From contig NZ_REFU01000002.1 of NCBI RefSeq assembly GCF_003688915.1, positions 558,001 through 622,000 of the forward strand: a DNA stretch of 64,000 nucleotides, given 5' to 3'. Shown piece after piece: positions 1-8,469 of the stretch. Within the stretch, counting starts at the first letter, position 1, and each line of letters begins with the position of its first letter. The stretch comes from Rhodococcus sp. SBT000017. Its GTDB lineage: Bacteria > Actinomycetota > Actinomycetes > Mycobacteriales > Mycobacteriaceae. The notes below the pieces were generated by a model. It was not told the DNA's origin and ran no database searches. It saw nothing but the letters and a program-made list of their open reading frames with translations. The position numbers and the translations under genes are program-made.

Positions 1-134
1 ATCTGGTGCGCGACGGTCCAGCCCGCGGCCGGAGTCGGTGCCGCCCATTGCTCCGGGTTCAGCTCGGCCACGAGTGCATCGAGGTCGTTGCCCTCGGCGC
101 GGAGGTCGTCGACGAGAAGGTCGAGGTCTGCCAT
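1..134 (-). CDS. DinB-like metal-binding protein, N-terminus only
   Basis: Reading leftwards from the ATG at 134, the frame stays open to the window edge for 44 codons. The visible part starts [15 protein letters not shown] and ends near [16 protein letters not shown]. The pattern of an amphipathic first helix followed by W..PTP..GWTVAHQ is typical of the first helix of the mycothiol-dependent maleylpyruvate isomerase / TIGR03084 DinB-like families. In those families the His after 'WTVA' lies close to the metal-binding helix. The function cannot be fixed from a fragment, and the metal-binding residues lie outside the window. No strong ribosome binding site is visible. Confidence 0.6.
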   Translation of the reverse strand, partial: MADLDLLVDDLRAEGNDLDALVAELNPEQWAAPTPAAGWTVAHQ

Positions 135-159
135 GAACCCAGCTTCACAGGAGGCTCCG

Positions 160-184
160 AAAAAAGCAAGCACGCCTGCTTGTT
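160..184 (-). terminator. terminator-like hairpin in the leader of the partial DinB-like gene
   Basis: A perfect 6-bp stem, CAAGCA / TGCTTG (167-172 and 177-182), has a CGCC loop. Read on the minus strand it is followed directly by six T residues (160-165). That is the layout of an intrinsic terminator for leftward transcription. It lies about 26 nt upstream of the minus-strand start at 134, so it would sit in that gene's leader or end a transcript antisense to the next gene. Confidence 0.5.
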
Positions 185-234
185 AATTCGTAACCTCGTG
201 TTCGTTTGCCGTCTCTACGGTGACGAGCGTGAGA

Positions 235-1299
235 ATGTCGAGACTCGTGCCCGTCGCCGTTACCCTCGCCGTCATGGCCGCCGGTTGCTCCTCGTCCGAC
301 CCTGATGCCGACCGACTCGAATCGGTCACGACGCCGATACGAGTGGCGACATACAACGCCAGCCTCAATCGGCCGGTGGCCGGGCAGCTGGTGACCGATC
401 TGACCGGTGAGAATGCCCAGGCTCGGGCTGCGGCGGATGTCATCGCCGCGAACTCACCGGATGTGTTGCTGGTCAACGAGTTCGACTATTCGGGCGACGA
501 CGCAGTGGCCTTGTTCAACGACAACTACCTCGACGGGCAGTACCCACACTTCTTCACTGCGCCCGTGAACACCGGCGTCGATTCGGGACTCGACCTGGAC
601 CGGGACGGCGAACTCGGCGGGCCGGGCGACGCCTGGGGGTTCGGCCAGTTCCCGGGCCAGTACGGGATGGTCGTGTACTCGAAGTTCCCGATCGCGACCG
701 ATTCGGTACGCACGTTCCAGAATTTTCTGTGGAAGGACATGCCGGATTCACTGTTGCCACGCGACTACTACGGCGACGTGTCCGACCAGCTTCGACTGTC
801 CAGCAAATCGCACTGGGACGTGCCGATCGATGTGAACGGGAATACGCTGCACGTGCTTGCGTCGCACCCCACTCCCCCGTCCTTCGACGGACCCGAAGAT
901 CGCAACGGCAAGCGCAACCACGACGAGATCAGGCTCAGTGCCGACTACATCTCGGGTGCGGACTACCTCTACGACGACAACGGTGTGCGCGGCGGGCTGG
1001 AGGACGGAGCATCGTTCGTCATGCTGGGAGATCAGAACAGCGATCCGGTCGACGGCGATTCGGTTGCCGGTGCCATCGCGCAGGTCCTCGACCTTCCTCG
1101 GGTTCAGGATCCGGCACCCACCTCGGCTGACCATGGCACGGACACAGCCGATTTCGCCGACCCGACGCCCGGTGACCTGCGCGTCGACTACGTACTGCCC
1201 TCGGACGATCTGACGGTGATCGATTCGCAGGTGTATTGGCCGAATCAGGCCGAGCATCCCTCGGACCACCGACTGGTGTGGGCCGACCTCGAAATATGA
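235..1299 (+). CDS. exported endonuclease/exonuclease/phosphatase-fold lipoprotein
   Basis: Predicted secreted lipoprotein with an EEP-type phosphodiesterase fold. The N-terminus is a lipoprotein signal peptide: MSRLV, a hydrophobic core, then a lipobox ending VMAAGC with Ser-rich sequence after the Cys. The mature part carries EEP motifs: N-E-F near residue 85, GDQNSDP (catalytic Asp/Asn), RVDYVLPS and the C-terminal SDHRLVWADL with the catalytic His. The family cleaves phosphodiester or phosphomonoester bonds in nucleic acids, lipids or inositol phosphates; the substrate cannot be told here. A GTG at 220 in the same frame adds five residues and is an alternative start. The ASCH gene begins 7 nt downstream, so the two may share a transcript. 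Confidence 0.8.
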   Translation: MSRLVPVAVTLAVMAAGCSSSDPDADRLESVTTPIRVATYNASLNRPVAGQLVTDLTGENAQARAAADVIAANSPDVLLVNEFDYSGDDAVALFNDNYLDGQYPHFFTAPVNTGVDSGLDLDRDGELGGPGDAWGFGQFPGQYGMVVYSKFPIATDSVRTFQNFLWKDMPDSLLPRDYYGDVSDQLRLSSKSHWDVPIDVNGNTLHVLASHPTPPSFDGPEDRNGKRNHDEIRLSADYISGADYLYDDNGVRGGLEDGASFVMLGDQNSDPVDGDSVAGAIAQVLDLPRVQDPAPTSADHGTDTADFADPTPGDLRVDYVLPSDDLTVIDSQVYWPNQAEHPSDHRLVWADLEI

Positions 1300-1306
1300 T
1301 GGGTGC

Positions 1307-1705
1307 GTGACCGATCTACCGATTGTCGAATTCGCGTACCCCGGCCCCCTGCGGGACGCCCTGGTCGCGGCCGTTCTTTCCGGCGAGAAGACCAGCACAG
1401 CAAGCCTGTTGGCGCAGTATGTCGACGAGGAGCTGCCGAGAGTCGGCGAACGCGGCGCGGTGGTGGATTCGGCGGGTGTCGTCGTCGGAGTCATCGAGAC
1501 TGCTGCGGTCGATATCGTTGCACTGAAGGACGTTTCATTGCGCCACGCCCTCGACGAGGGTGAAGGGTACATCGATGTCGCGCAATGGCGGGCTGGGCAC
1601 GAGAGATTCTGGCAGTCGGCGGAGGTCCGCGAAGAACTGGGCGATCCACACTTCACCGTGAACGACGACACCCAAGTGGTGCTGGAACGGTTCACACTCG
1701 TGTGA
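1307..1705 (+). CDS. ASCH domain protein
   Basis: A 132-residue single-domain protein. The N-terminal part, with L..AVLSGEKTSTASLL, matches the ASCH fold signature G-x-K-x-x-T, and the C-terminal half keeps the acidic/aromatic E..GY.D...W...H..FW pattern. ASCH proteins are beta-barrels related to PUA domains and are proposed to bind RNA or to hydrolyse modified nucleosides (the YqfB amidohydrolase subgroup). No substrate can be assigned here. The GTG start at 1307 lies 7 nt after the preceding stop, which supports co-transcription. Confidence 0.8.
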   Translation: MTDLPIVEFAYPGPLRDALVAAVLSGEKTSTASLLAQYVDEELPRVGERGAVVDSAGVVVGVIETAAVDIVALKDVSLRHALDEGEGYIDVAQWRAGHERFWQSAEVREELGDPHFTVNDDTQVVLERFTLV

Positions 1706-1833
1706 CCGCGCGCCCTGACGCAGCGTCAGGGTCAAGACTTCGTGTCGGTGGGTCGGTGTATAGGCGCGTGCACGTCGATTCTGTTTCGCCGCAACACTAT
1801 TGGTGTTGACGGACGTGTCGCATAGGCGTACTA

Positions 1834-1849
1834 TCGAACGCACGTTCTA
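1834..1849. promoter_or_regulatory. LexA/SOS box upstream of the first DUF222-HNH gene
   Basis: TCGAACGCACGTTCTA differs by one base from the actinobacterial LexA palindrome TCGAAC-N4-GTTCGA. It is preceded by CGTACTA, the same heptamer that precedes the box at the second DUF222-HNH gene. Members of the 13E12 family in Mycobacterium tuberculosis are known LexA targets. The box also argues that translation starts downstream of it, at 1887. Confidence 0.75.
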
Positions 1850-1886
1850 CTTTTTGTTGGACCATCTGCCGGGGGGCGATGACACA

Positions 1887-3728
1887 GTGACCACATCGAC
1901 GCGCAGTCGGTTCGCGGCCTATCTCGGCCCACAATCGAAGCCGTACATCGACAGCGCAGTGCTGGGCGAGCTCCGCGACGTCGCGATTCTGGAGAATCAG
2001 GCGTGCGCTCGCAAGGTCGCTCTGGCCGCCGCCATCTGGGACGCATGCATTCATCAGAACGTGCTCGTCGGTGATGTCATTCATGACGCGGGCAACTATG
2101 CGGCTTCCGAAATTGCGCACGTCCTGGGTTGCTCGAAGACCGTCGCGAACACATACGCCGAGGTCGGAATGGACCTTCGACTTCGGCTTCCTGCCGTCGC
2201 GGCCGCGTTCGAGGCCGGCGAACTCGATCTGCCTCGCGTCCGCGCGATATATCGCTGCACCCACAACCTGACGCAGGACGCGGCGACGGCCGTCCAAGGC
2301 GAGGTTCTGTGCGCTGCGCGACGCCTGTCACCGGGCCCGCTGGCGACGGAAATCTGGTCGATCATGTTTCGCATCGCACCCGAGCAGGCTGCCGCTCTAC
2401 GCAAGGACTTGGAACGGCACACCAACGTCACGTACACCGACAAAGATGTGCTGTCGACGCTGAAGGCCGACCTCACCGCGGCCGACGCCGCAGCTGCCTG
2501 GCAACTCATCAACGAGATGGCCGCCACCGTCTGTCGGCGCGATTCACGGACCCGAGGGCAGAAGCGTGCGGCCGCGTATGTCGCTCTGCTGCAACAGGAG
2601 TCTTCGATGGCATGTATGTGCGAACCTACCGAGGAAAACCCGTGCACGGCCGATACCTCACGCCCGGATCGGCGTGCGCCGCTGACGGTGATCACGGTCG
2701 ACCTCGCCACGCTCGCCGGTCTGCTGTCCAATCCTGCTCACCTGTCCGGGCACGGCACCATCGATGCCGAGTACGCCCGGGAACTCGCCGACAACGCTCA
2801 CTGGCAGATTCTTCTCACCGAGGCACGCAACCTTGCCGAGACACTCGGTTACGGCGAAGACCTGGAATCACTCATCGACCTCGACACCGAGAATGGCGCA
2901 GGCACCGAAGACAAGGGTGCCGAAAGCAGGGTCGACGACGGCGGCAGCAGGACGAACCACAGCGGATCGAGAGGTGGCCAGAAGAAGCCCCGGGGATCGA
3001 AGGAACGCAAGACGAGGAACAGCAGGTCCGAGGGCAGCAGGTCGCATGTGGTGTTTCATCCGCTGGGCGGCGGTCGTCGTCGCGTCGGCGGTTCTGTTCC
3101 TCGGCCCCCGCGGGCGCAGGAGTCCGCACAACCACCGCGAAGCAGCTGTGTCGCCACGCCGTATCGCGGCACCTACACCTTCGTTGCCGAACTCGAAGCC
3201 GCGATTGCCGCAGATCCCGCGCTCGGGCTCGCACTGCACCCGGACGGGCACGGCGGTCTTGTGCTGCCACCACCCGGAGCGCTCGTCTATCGGCCCACTA
3301 CTGCACTTGCAGAACGTATTCGGTATCGCGATCGCACCTGCCGACATCCTGGCTGCGACGTCCCGGCCCAGCAATGCGAGATCGACCACATCGTCCCGTA
3401 TTTCCATCGCAACCCCTCGACGGGAGGCTGGACCGTCGACACCAACCTGCACTGCCTGTGCCGCTACCACCACAGCCTCAAGACCATGGGCCTGTGGACT
3501 CCTGTCATGCTCGCCGATGGTGTCGAGTTCTGGATCTCCGATGCCCGCACCACCGCAGTCACCGTTCCCGGCACGACGCAACTCGCGGACTCCAGCCACC
3601 TGCCGAAGATCCACTCGAAGCCGAGAGGGACAGCGCATCAGCGTGATTCGTCGACTCCGACGCCGGCGGAAGCACACCCGACCCCGATACCCACCTCGGC
3701 ACCCGAGGACGAGCCACCGCCCTTCTGA
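1887..3728 (+). CDS. DUF222 / HNH endonuclease domain protein (13E12 family), copy 1
   Basis: About 613 residues. The N-terminal two thirds is a DUF222 region rich in Ala and Leu, with EIAHVLGCSKTVANTYAEVG and a LDLPRVRAIYRCT segment. Then comes a low-complexity Gly/Ser/Arg/Lys linker (about residues 340-400) and a C-terminal HNH nuclease domain at about 485-536. The HNH domain shows C-x4-C-D, the QCEIDHIVPY motif and a C..YHH end, which is the zinc-ribbon HNH arrangement. The family is repeated in Rhodococcus, Gordonia and Mycobacterium genomes; its role is unknown, but DNA-damage control is known in mycobacteria. I chose the GTG at 1887 because the SOS box at 1834-1849 would otherwise be inside the coding region. 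A GTG at 1800 in frame is the alternative. A second, diverged copy lies at 23081-25198. Confidence 0.85.
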   Translation: MTTSTRSRFAAYLGPQSKPYIDSAVLGELRDVAILENQACARKVALAAAIWDACIHQNVLVGDVIHDAGNYAASEIAHVLGCSKTVANTYAEVGMDLRLRLPAVAAAFEAGELDLPRVRAIYRCTHNLTQDAATAVQGEVLCAARRLSPGPLATEIWSIMFRIAPEQAAALRKDLERHTNVTYTDKDVLSTLKADLTAADAAAAWQLINEMAATVCRRDSRTRGQKRAAAYVALLQQESSMACMCEPTEENPCTADTSRPDRRAPLTVITVDLATLAGLLSNPAHLSGHGTIDAEYARELADNAHWQILLTEARNLAETLGYGEDLESLIDLDTENGAGTEDKGAESRVDDGGSRTNHSGSRGGQKKPRGSKERKTRNSRSEGSRSHVVFHPLGGGRRRVGGSVPRPPRAQESAQPPRSSCVATPYRGTYTFVAELEAAIAADPALGLALHPDGHGGLVLPPPGALVYRPTTALAERIRYRDRTCRHPGCDVPAQQCEIDHIVPYFHRNPSTGGWTVDTNLHCLCRYHHSLKTMGLWTPVMLADGVEFWISDARTTAVTVPGTTQLADSSHLPKIHSKPRGTAHQRDSSTPTPAEAHPTPIPTSAPEDEPPPF

Positions 3729-3753
3729 CCGAGCCCGGGAAGTACACACAGGC

Positions 3754-3787
3754 GTTCCGCCGCAGTCGAACGTGTCTGCGGCGGAAC
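3754..3787. terminator. bidirectional terminator hairpin between convergent genes
   Basis: A perfect 12-bp stem, GTTCCGCCGCAG / CTGCGGCGGAAC, has a 10-nt loop and sits in the 85-nt gap between the convergent DUF222-HNH and glycosyltransferase genes. There is no T-run on either side, which is common for actinobacterial stem-loop terminators. Confidence 0.6.
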
Positions 3788-3813
3788 AACTGTGCCCGTT
3801 CGGTTCGCGGGCG

Positions 3814-5880
3814 TCAGCCTGCGAAGGGACTCAGGTCGTACACCGTCGCGCCGCCGACCGTGGTGGCCGTGAAGTTCGCCTCGACCCATTCCTGGATCTG
3901 CGAGGACGTACTCTCCGAGTCGCCGCCCATTCCCCCGCGGGCCATACCGCCACCCATCCCACCGGACACGTAGTACGTCACTTCATGGTTGGAGACGTAC
4001 TCGATGAACTCGTCGAGCGACGGCGCAGGATCACCGCTCCAACCGCCGATTGCCATGACCGCAGTATCGGACGACAACTCGTACCCCGCAGCCGACATGG
4101 AACCGTTCACCGCAGCAGACCATTTCGTCGTCGTGGACTCGAGCAGAGCCGACAACTCCTCGTTGGACTCACCGCCCATACCGCCACCCATGCTGGGCAT
4201 ACCGTCCGTGTCGCCCGTACCGCCGTCACCGCTGCCGAATCCAGCCGGCAGTTCCGCCGCAGCCGCAGCACCGTCCGGGACCGCAGCACCGTTCGGCATT
4301 CCACCGGGCGGCATTCCACCGGTAGGCATTCCGCCACCCATGCCACCCATCCCGCCGTCGGTGACTGCACCGGTCGGGCCTGCGGTGGGGATGGATCCGC
4401 TGTGCGCGTTGGTAGTCGTAGCGATGGCGTACGACGCCCCGCCGCCAAGACCGGCCACGGCACCGAGAATCAGTGCTGCCGCTGTGAGCTTCGTGTAGCG
4501 CCCGGCAATCAGGATCATGACGGCAGCGACGACGGTTCCCACCAACAGGATCCATTTCAACGCCGGCAGCCAGTCCGCGTTGCGCTGCAACAGCACCCAA
4601 CTCCAGATTCCGGCCGCGATCATCACCGACGCCATACCAGCTCTGCCCCAAACCGATTCGCGTCGGAGCCACAGCGCGTAGCCGCCGGTTCCGATCATGC
4701 CCGCGAGAGCCGGAGCCAGCGCGACGGTGTAGTACGGGTGGATGGTTCCGGACATGTAGCTGAAGATCAGCGCAGTCACCAGAAACCAACCGCCCCACAG
4801 AATCAGGGATGCGCGCAGCAGGTCGGTACGTGGTGCTCGGCCACGAGCGATCAACCCGAACACCAGCGCCACCAAGGCCGCCGGGATGAGCCAGGAGATC
4901 TGTATTCCCATCTCACTGCCGAACAGCCGGTCCAGTCCGGTCGACCCCCCGAAGCTCGATCCGGCAGCCCCGGCCCTCATTCCGGCCGGAGCCTCCATCC
5001 CACCACCACCGGTGTTACCGAAGATGCGTCCGAGGCCGTTGTACCCGAGCACCAGATCCATGACCGTGTTGTCGGTGGATCCGCCGATGTACGGTCGGGC
5101 ACTCTCCGGCCACAGCTGAACCGTCAACACCCACCACCCCGCAGCGACGATCAGCGCCGCAAACGCACCAATGAGATGCAACAACCGGGCCCGTAACTGT
5201 GCCTGTCCCGCAACAAGATACGTGAGACCGAACGCCGGCAGCACCAGCAGTCCCTGCAACATCTTGGTGAGGAACGCGAATCCCAGCGCCACACCGGCCA
5301 ACGCGAGCCACATCGCGGCACGTCGCCCCGCTGGTGTCTGCAGAGACCGCACGACGAAGTAGCCGCCGAGCGTCATGAGGAGAACCAGCAGCGCGTCGGG
5401 ATTGTCGAAGTTGAACATCAACGCCGCCGCCGGAACCGACGCCAGGGCGAAGCCGGCGAGCAAACCGGCCGTGGGGTTCGCGACTCGCTTGACCGCGGCG
5501 TACACCGTCGCCACGGCGGCGACACCCATCAACGCCTGCGGCAGAAGCAAGCTGAAGCTGGAGAACCCGAACACACGAGCCGACAGTCCCATCACCCACA
5601 GTGCGGCCGGCGGTTTGTCCACGGTGATGAAGTTCTCGGAATCGAGCGATCCGAAGAACCACGCCGTCCAGTCCTTGGTGCCTGCCTGCACCGCAGCGGC
5701 GTAAAAGGTGTTCGCGTAGCCACTTGCCGTCAGGTTCCACAGGTACAGCGTCGCTGTGGCGGCGAGCAGAACCAGCAGCCCGAGCAGGTGCCGGCGTCGA
5801 TACCACCACCTGTCCTGCCAGGACGGCTGGCGGGCGTGCGACGGAGGCATCGCGGCCGGTCGGTCGAGTTGGGCAGTCAT
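3814..5880 (-). CDS. GT39/ArnT-like membrane glycosyltransferase
   Basis: A 688-residue polytopic membrane protein of the polyprenyl-phosphate-dependent glycosyltransferase type (GT-C fold, PMT/ArnT group). After a short cytosolic tail the first membrane span leads into the family's acidic first loop, with Y.NTFYAAAV, the downstream FFGSLDSENFITVDKPP segment (Asp/Lys-Pro-Pro) and a long run of membrane spans. The catalytic acid of the family lies in this first loop. The C-terminal 250 residues are extracytoplasmic, with Gly/Met-rich repeats (GGMGGG type), and end in a small folded domain with Y.VSGGMGG and VYDLSPF. It probably moves a sugar from a lipid carrier onto a cell-envelope acceptor; the acceptor is unknown. 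ATG start at 5880. The sortase and surface-protein genes upstream on the same strand also concern the envelope. Confidence 0.85.
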   Translation of the reverse strand: MTAQLDRPAAMPPSHARQPSWQDRWWYRRRHLLGLLVLLAATATLYLWNLTASGYANTFYAAAVQAGTKDWTAWFFGSLDSENFITVDKPPAALWVMGLSARVFGFSSFSLLLPQALMGVAAVATVYAAVKRVANPTAGLLAGFALASVPAAALMFNFDNPDALLVLLMTLGGYFVVRSLQTPAGRRAAMWLALAGVALGFAFLTKMLQGLLVLPAFGLTYLVAGQAQLRARLLHLIGAFAALIVAAGWWVLTVQLWPESARPYIGGSTDNTVMDLVLGYNGLGRIFGNTGGGGMEAPAGMRAGAAGSSFGGSTGLDRLFGSEMGIQISWLIPAALVALVFGLIARGRAPRTDLLRASLILWGGWFLVTALIFSYMSGTIHPYYTVALAPALAGMIGTGGYALWLRRESVWGRAGMASVMIAAGIWSWVLLQRNADWLPALKWILLVGTVVAAVMILIAGRYTKLTAAALILGAVAGLGGGASYAIATTTNAHSGSIPTAGPTGAVTDGGMGGMGGGMPTGGMPPGGMPNGAAVPDGAAAAAELPAGFGSGDGGTGDTDGMPSMGGGMGGESNEELSALLESTTTKWSAAVNGSMSAAGYELSSDTAVMAIGGWSGDPAPSLDEFIEYVSNHEVTYYVSGGMGGGMARGGMGGDSESTSSQIQEWVEANFTATTVGGATVYDLSPFAG

Positions 5881-5981
5881 CGCAGATCCTGTTCGTCGAA
5901 GTTGTCGACTACGAGAATGTGCGATGGACCGTCGGCCGGGCTGGGAGCAGCCTGCGAACTTGCTGTGAGCCTATGGTTCGC

Positions 5982-6662
5982 TCAGACGCGATCGGCGTAC
6001 ACGACGATGTTGTCGTCGTAACTCGAGATGTCCGAGTCGAATTGGCCGCCACAGGTGATCAAGCGCAAGCCGGGGTGGTCGATGTCTCCGTAGACCTTGT
6101 CGGTGGGGAACGCATCCTTCGGATACTGCTCCACCGCGCTGACGACGAATCGGACCGTGGTGCCGTCCTGGCTGACGACGGTGACATCGTCGCCCTGTTC
6201 GAGATCACGGAGCCGGTAGAAGACACCGGGGCTGCCGCCCCAATCCACATGCCCCGCAACGATCGACGGTCCCAGTTGCCCCGGAACCGGCGACCCGGTG
6301 TACCAACCGGCGGGGAAACCGCCTGCGGGAACTTCCATCGAGCCGTCCGGACGCAGACCCAGACCCATCACATCGGAGTCCACGCCGATCGCACCGATCT
6401 CGAGGCGCGCAGGTGGTGACCCGGGAGCCGACGACGATTGGGCTGCAACGTCGTCCGTCGGGGCGACGGCGGCAGGAGCCGAAGAAGACGAGGACGTCGA
6501 ATCGTTCTGCGAGGGGCCGGCATCCGAGGGCGTTGCGCAGCCGGCAACCAGTAACAGCAGCATGAAGCAGGCCGCTGCCACGGCCCGCACCACGGCCCGA
6601 GGACGGGTCGTGGTGCGGGCGGATTCAGCCAGAGGTACCGATACCTCGACGGTAGGTCTCAC
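5982..6662 (-). CDS. class F sortase
   Basis: A 226-residue exported transpeptidase. It has an N-terminal hydrophobic segment (about residues 25-45, ending with LLVAGC, so it may be lipid-modified), a Ser/Ala/Pro-rich linker and then a compact sortase domain. The catalytic residues are visible: His in VAGHVDWGG, Cys in LRLITCGGQFD, and a C-terminal Arg in YADRV. The short catalytic domain without extra helices is typical of actinobacterial class F enzymes. These cleave a sorting signal near the C-terminus of surface proteins and attach the protein to the cell wall. The GTG start is only 3 nt after the stop of the upstream surface-protein frame, so that protein is the obvious substrate. Confidence 0.88.
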   Translation of the reverse strand: MRPTVEVSVPLAESARTTTRPRAVVRAVAAACFMLLLLVAGCATPSDAGPSQNDSTSSSSSAPAAVAPTDDVAAQSSSAPGSPPARLEIGAIGVDSDVMGLGLRPDGSMEVPAGGFPAGWYTGSPVPGQLGPSIVAGHVDWGGSPGVFYRLRDLEQGDDVTVVSQDGTTVRFVVSAVEQYPKDAFPTDKVYGDIDHPGLRLITCGGQFDSDISSYDDNIVVYADRV

Positions 6663-6860
6663 CGATCAGTTCCGACGACGAGTCAGAGTCAGGGCAGAGA
6701 CTGCACCGACCGCGAGCACTGCCAGCAGGGTCCACATCGGAGCGAACGACGTTGCGTCAGAGGATGACACAGTGCTGCCATCACCGGTATCGACGCCACC
6801 GTTCGGAATCTGGGTGATCTGCCCACCCGGGTTGTAGGCGCCCGGCTGATCCGGCCCACC

Positions 6861-7035
6861 CGGTGTGTTCGGCTGGTTCGGGGTGTTGGGCTGATCAGGC
6901 GTGTTCGGTGTGTTGGGAGTGTTCGGCTGGTTCGGAGTGTTGGGGGTGTTCGGCTGATTCGGCGTGTTGGGAGTGTTCGGTTGATTCGGGGTGTTCGGCT
7001 GTTCCGGCACGTTGGGGACACCCGGGGTGTTCGGC
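6861..7035. repeat. NTPNQP-coding tandem repeats
   Basis: Imperfect short direct repeats (units related to GTGTTCGG, GTGTTGGG and GGTTCGG on the plus strand) encode the Asn-Thr-Pro-Asn-Gln-Pro stalk of the surface protein on the minus strand. They are coding repeats, likely to vary in number, that extend the protein away from the cell wall. Confidence 0.85.
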
Positions 7036-7176
7036 AGTTCAGGCGTCGGGAGACCCGGGATCGGCGGGATCGTGATCACCGGCGGCACACCCGGGATGAT
7101 CGGGGGTACTTCGATGACGATCGGCGGCGTACCGCCACCGTCACCCGGGGTACCCGGTGTACCGCCACCGTCACCG

Positions 7177-7308
7177 GGGGCGTCGTGGTGACCGGAGGGG
7201 TAGTGGTCACCGGGGGCGTAGTGGTCACCGGAGGCGTAGTGGTCACCGGAGGCGTAGTGGTCACCGGGGGTGTCGTGGTGATCGGGGGTGTTGTGGTCGT
7301 CGGAGGAA
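7177..7308. repeat. 18-bp tandem repeats coding TTTPPV
   Basis: About seven near-identical 18-bp units (plus-strand unit GTGGTCACCGGAGGCGTA) encode Thr-Thr-Thr-Pro-Pro-Val on the minus strand. The frameshift that splits the surface protein lies at the left edge of this array, in the G5 tract 7176-7180. Tandem repeats and the homopolymer together make this spot prone to replication slippage. Confidence 0.9.
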
Positions 7309-8176
7309 TGACGGTTGCACAGTTCGGTCGGGTGATCCTGTTCGAGTCCAGAGTCACGGCACCGTTCCGGGCAAGCAAGCGTCCGTCGACGGTGGCGCCG
7401 GTGGTGGCGGTGATGGACTCCAGCGCCATGACGGTGCCGACGAACTCGGTATCGGTCCCCAACGTCGCGGAGCTACCGATCTGCCAGAACACGTTGCACG
7501 GGTTGGCCCCGTTGGTGAGCAATACCTCGCTCTCGGAGGCTGTGATCAGGGTCGACGCCGCCTGGAAGATGAACACGGCATCCGAGTTCCCCTGGGCGTC
7601 CAGTGTCAGCCTTCCGGTCAGGCCGAGCGTGCCCGATCCTCCGTACAGTCCGGCGAGAAGAGTCTGCCCGCCGAGCTCCACTCCGACGTTCGCCGGGCCG
7701 GTTCGACCGGCAGCATCGTTGTAGCCGACGGTGAGATCCGATTGTGCCTGTGCAGCAACGGTATCGCGGTCGTGGATCACTCCGCCGGTGACCAAGCCGG
7801 GTGGAAATCCGGTGACGCTGGGGGGCTCACCTTCACCTGGGCTGACACCGACGTCACCGCTGATGGTCGACGTGCCGGTGTTGGTGACCGTGGACCCGGC
7901 CAGTACGGCGAAAGTTCCTGCGGTTCCGAGGCCCACGGTGGTGGGCTGAGCAACGGCAGGAGATGCAGTGATCAGCATGAGTGCGCTGGTGGCCAACGCG
8001 ACCGAACCGGCGAGTGGAGCGAGGGTTCTGCCCCTGCGCCTGATGGGGGTCGACGTGCGGCTGTGCTCTGTAGCGGGCATGGATTGCATACCGTTCTGCT
8101 GGTGGGGGCGAAGCAGACATGTTGCCCGACTTCGTAGTTCACGCAATCGGTCCCCCGACGAGTCCATTGCGTTGCA

Positions 8177-8207
8177 AGTGATTTCCGAGACGTTCGACGA
8201 AATCACT
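8177..8207. promoter_or_regulatory. 9-bp inverted repeat upstream of the surface-protein gene
   Basis: AGTGATTTC and GAAATCACT are perfect arms 13 nt apart, about 90 nt upstream of the minus-strand start at 8089. They could be an operator or a stem-loop in the leader. No regulator can be assigned. Confidence 0.4.
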
Positions 8208-8340
8208 GACAAACGTCAGGGGCGTCGAGGTATCGCGGCGTACTGGGGAGATGTCGCCGGCCGATTGGCTTCAGCAGGGCGACAAAGTGAGAGTTCAGCG
8301 GAGGCTCATGCCCACTCCGCAACTATGAGTTTCCCCGTAT

Positions 8341-8355
8341 CTCTACGGTGTAGAG
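8341..8355. promoter_or_regulatory. likely TetR operator (autoregulation)
   Basis: CTCTAC-GGT-GTAGAG is a perfect 15-bp palindrome about 115 nt upstream of the TetR start. Its form resembles operators of tetracycline-repressor-like regulators. A second dyad, GCTACA-N10-TGTAGC (8355-8376), abuts it. Confidence 0.5.
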
Positions 8356-8469
8356 CTACAGCACACCACGTGTAGCATCCCGAGTCAAGCGAAAAGTGTT
8401 GCCGAACAACAAGTTTGTTTGGGGCTACTTACCGGTCGGTTTACTGCTTTACGAAAGGGGTGCCAGCCG

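Larger units (their letters stand above)
6666..8089 (-). pseudogene. DUF3494 (ice-binding-like) cell-wall surface protein, one-base frameshift
   Basis: Two overlapping frames make one gene. The upstream frame (start ATG 8089, or ATG 8080) encodes a signal peptide ending SPAVAQP, a DUF3494 beta-helix domain (ISGDVGVSPG, an AAGRTGP segment, LYGGSGTLGLTGRLTLDAQG, VFWQIGSSATLGT) and seven TTTPPV repeats. It then runs into nonsense and stops at 7076. The next frame continues with PGDGGGTP, then NTPNQP repeats, and ends IPNGGVDTGDGS, a hydrophobic span and TRRRN, a sortase-type C-terminal signal. One extra C (minus strand) in the five-base tract at 7176-7180 would restore a single protein of about 474 residues. 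DUF3494 domains bind ice or act as surface adhesins. The broken frame could be a true mutation, a contingency switch or a sequencing error. The adjacent class F sortase fits a wall-anchored product. Confidence 0.8.
8090..8469. other. 380-nt divergent intergenic region with several inverted repeats
   Basis: No credible gene. The left part, nearer the surface-protein gene, holds a 9-bp inverted repeat AGTGATTTC / GAAATCACT (8177-8207) followed at once by CTGAC-aaac-GTCAG (8206-8219). The right part, nearer the TetR gene, holds the palindrome CTCTAC-ggt-GTAGAG and GCTACA...TGTAGC (8355-8376). The region presumably contains both divergent promoters. Confidence 0.6.

Noticed and set aside
1887..3728. 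DUF222-HNH genes as insertion sequences
   Set aside because: No terminal inverted repeats or target duplications are visible around either copy; the conserved SOS promoter argues for chromosomal genes.
7177..7308. CRISPR-like repeat array
   Set aside because: The 18-bp units are contiguous without spacers and encode TTTPPV, so they are coding repeats.
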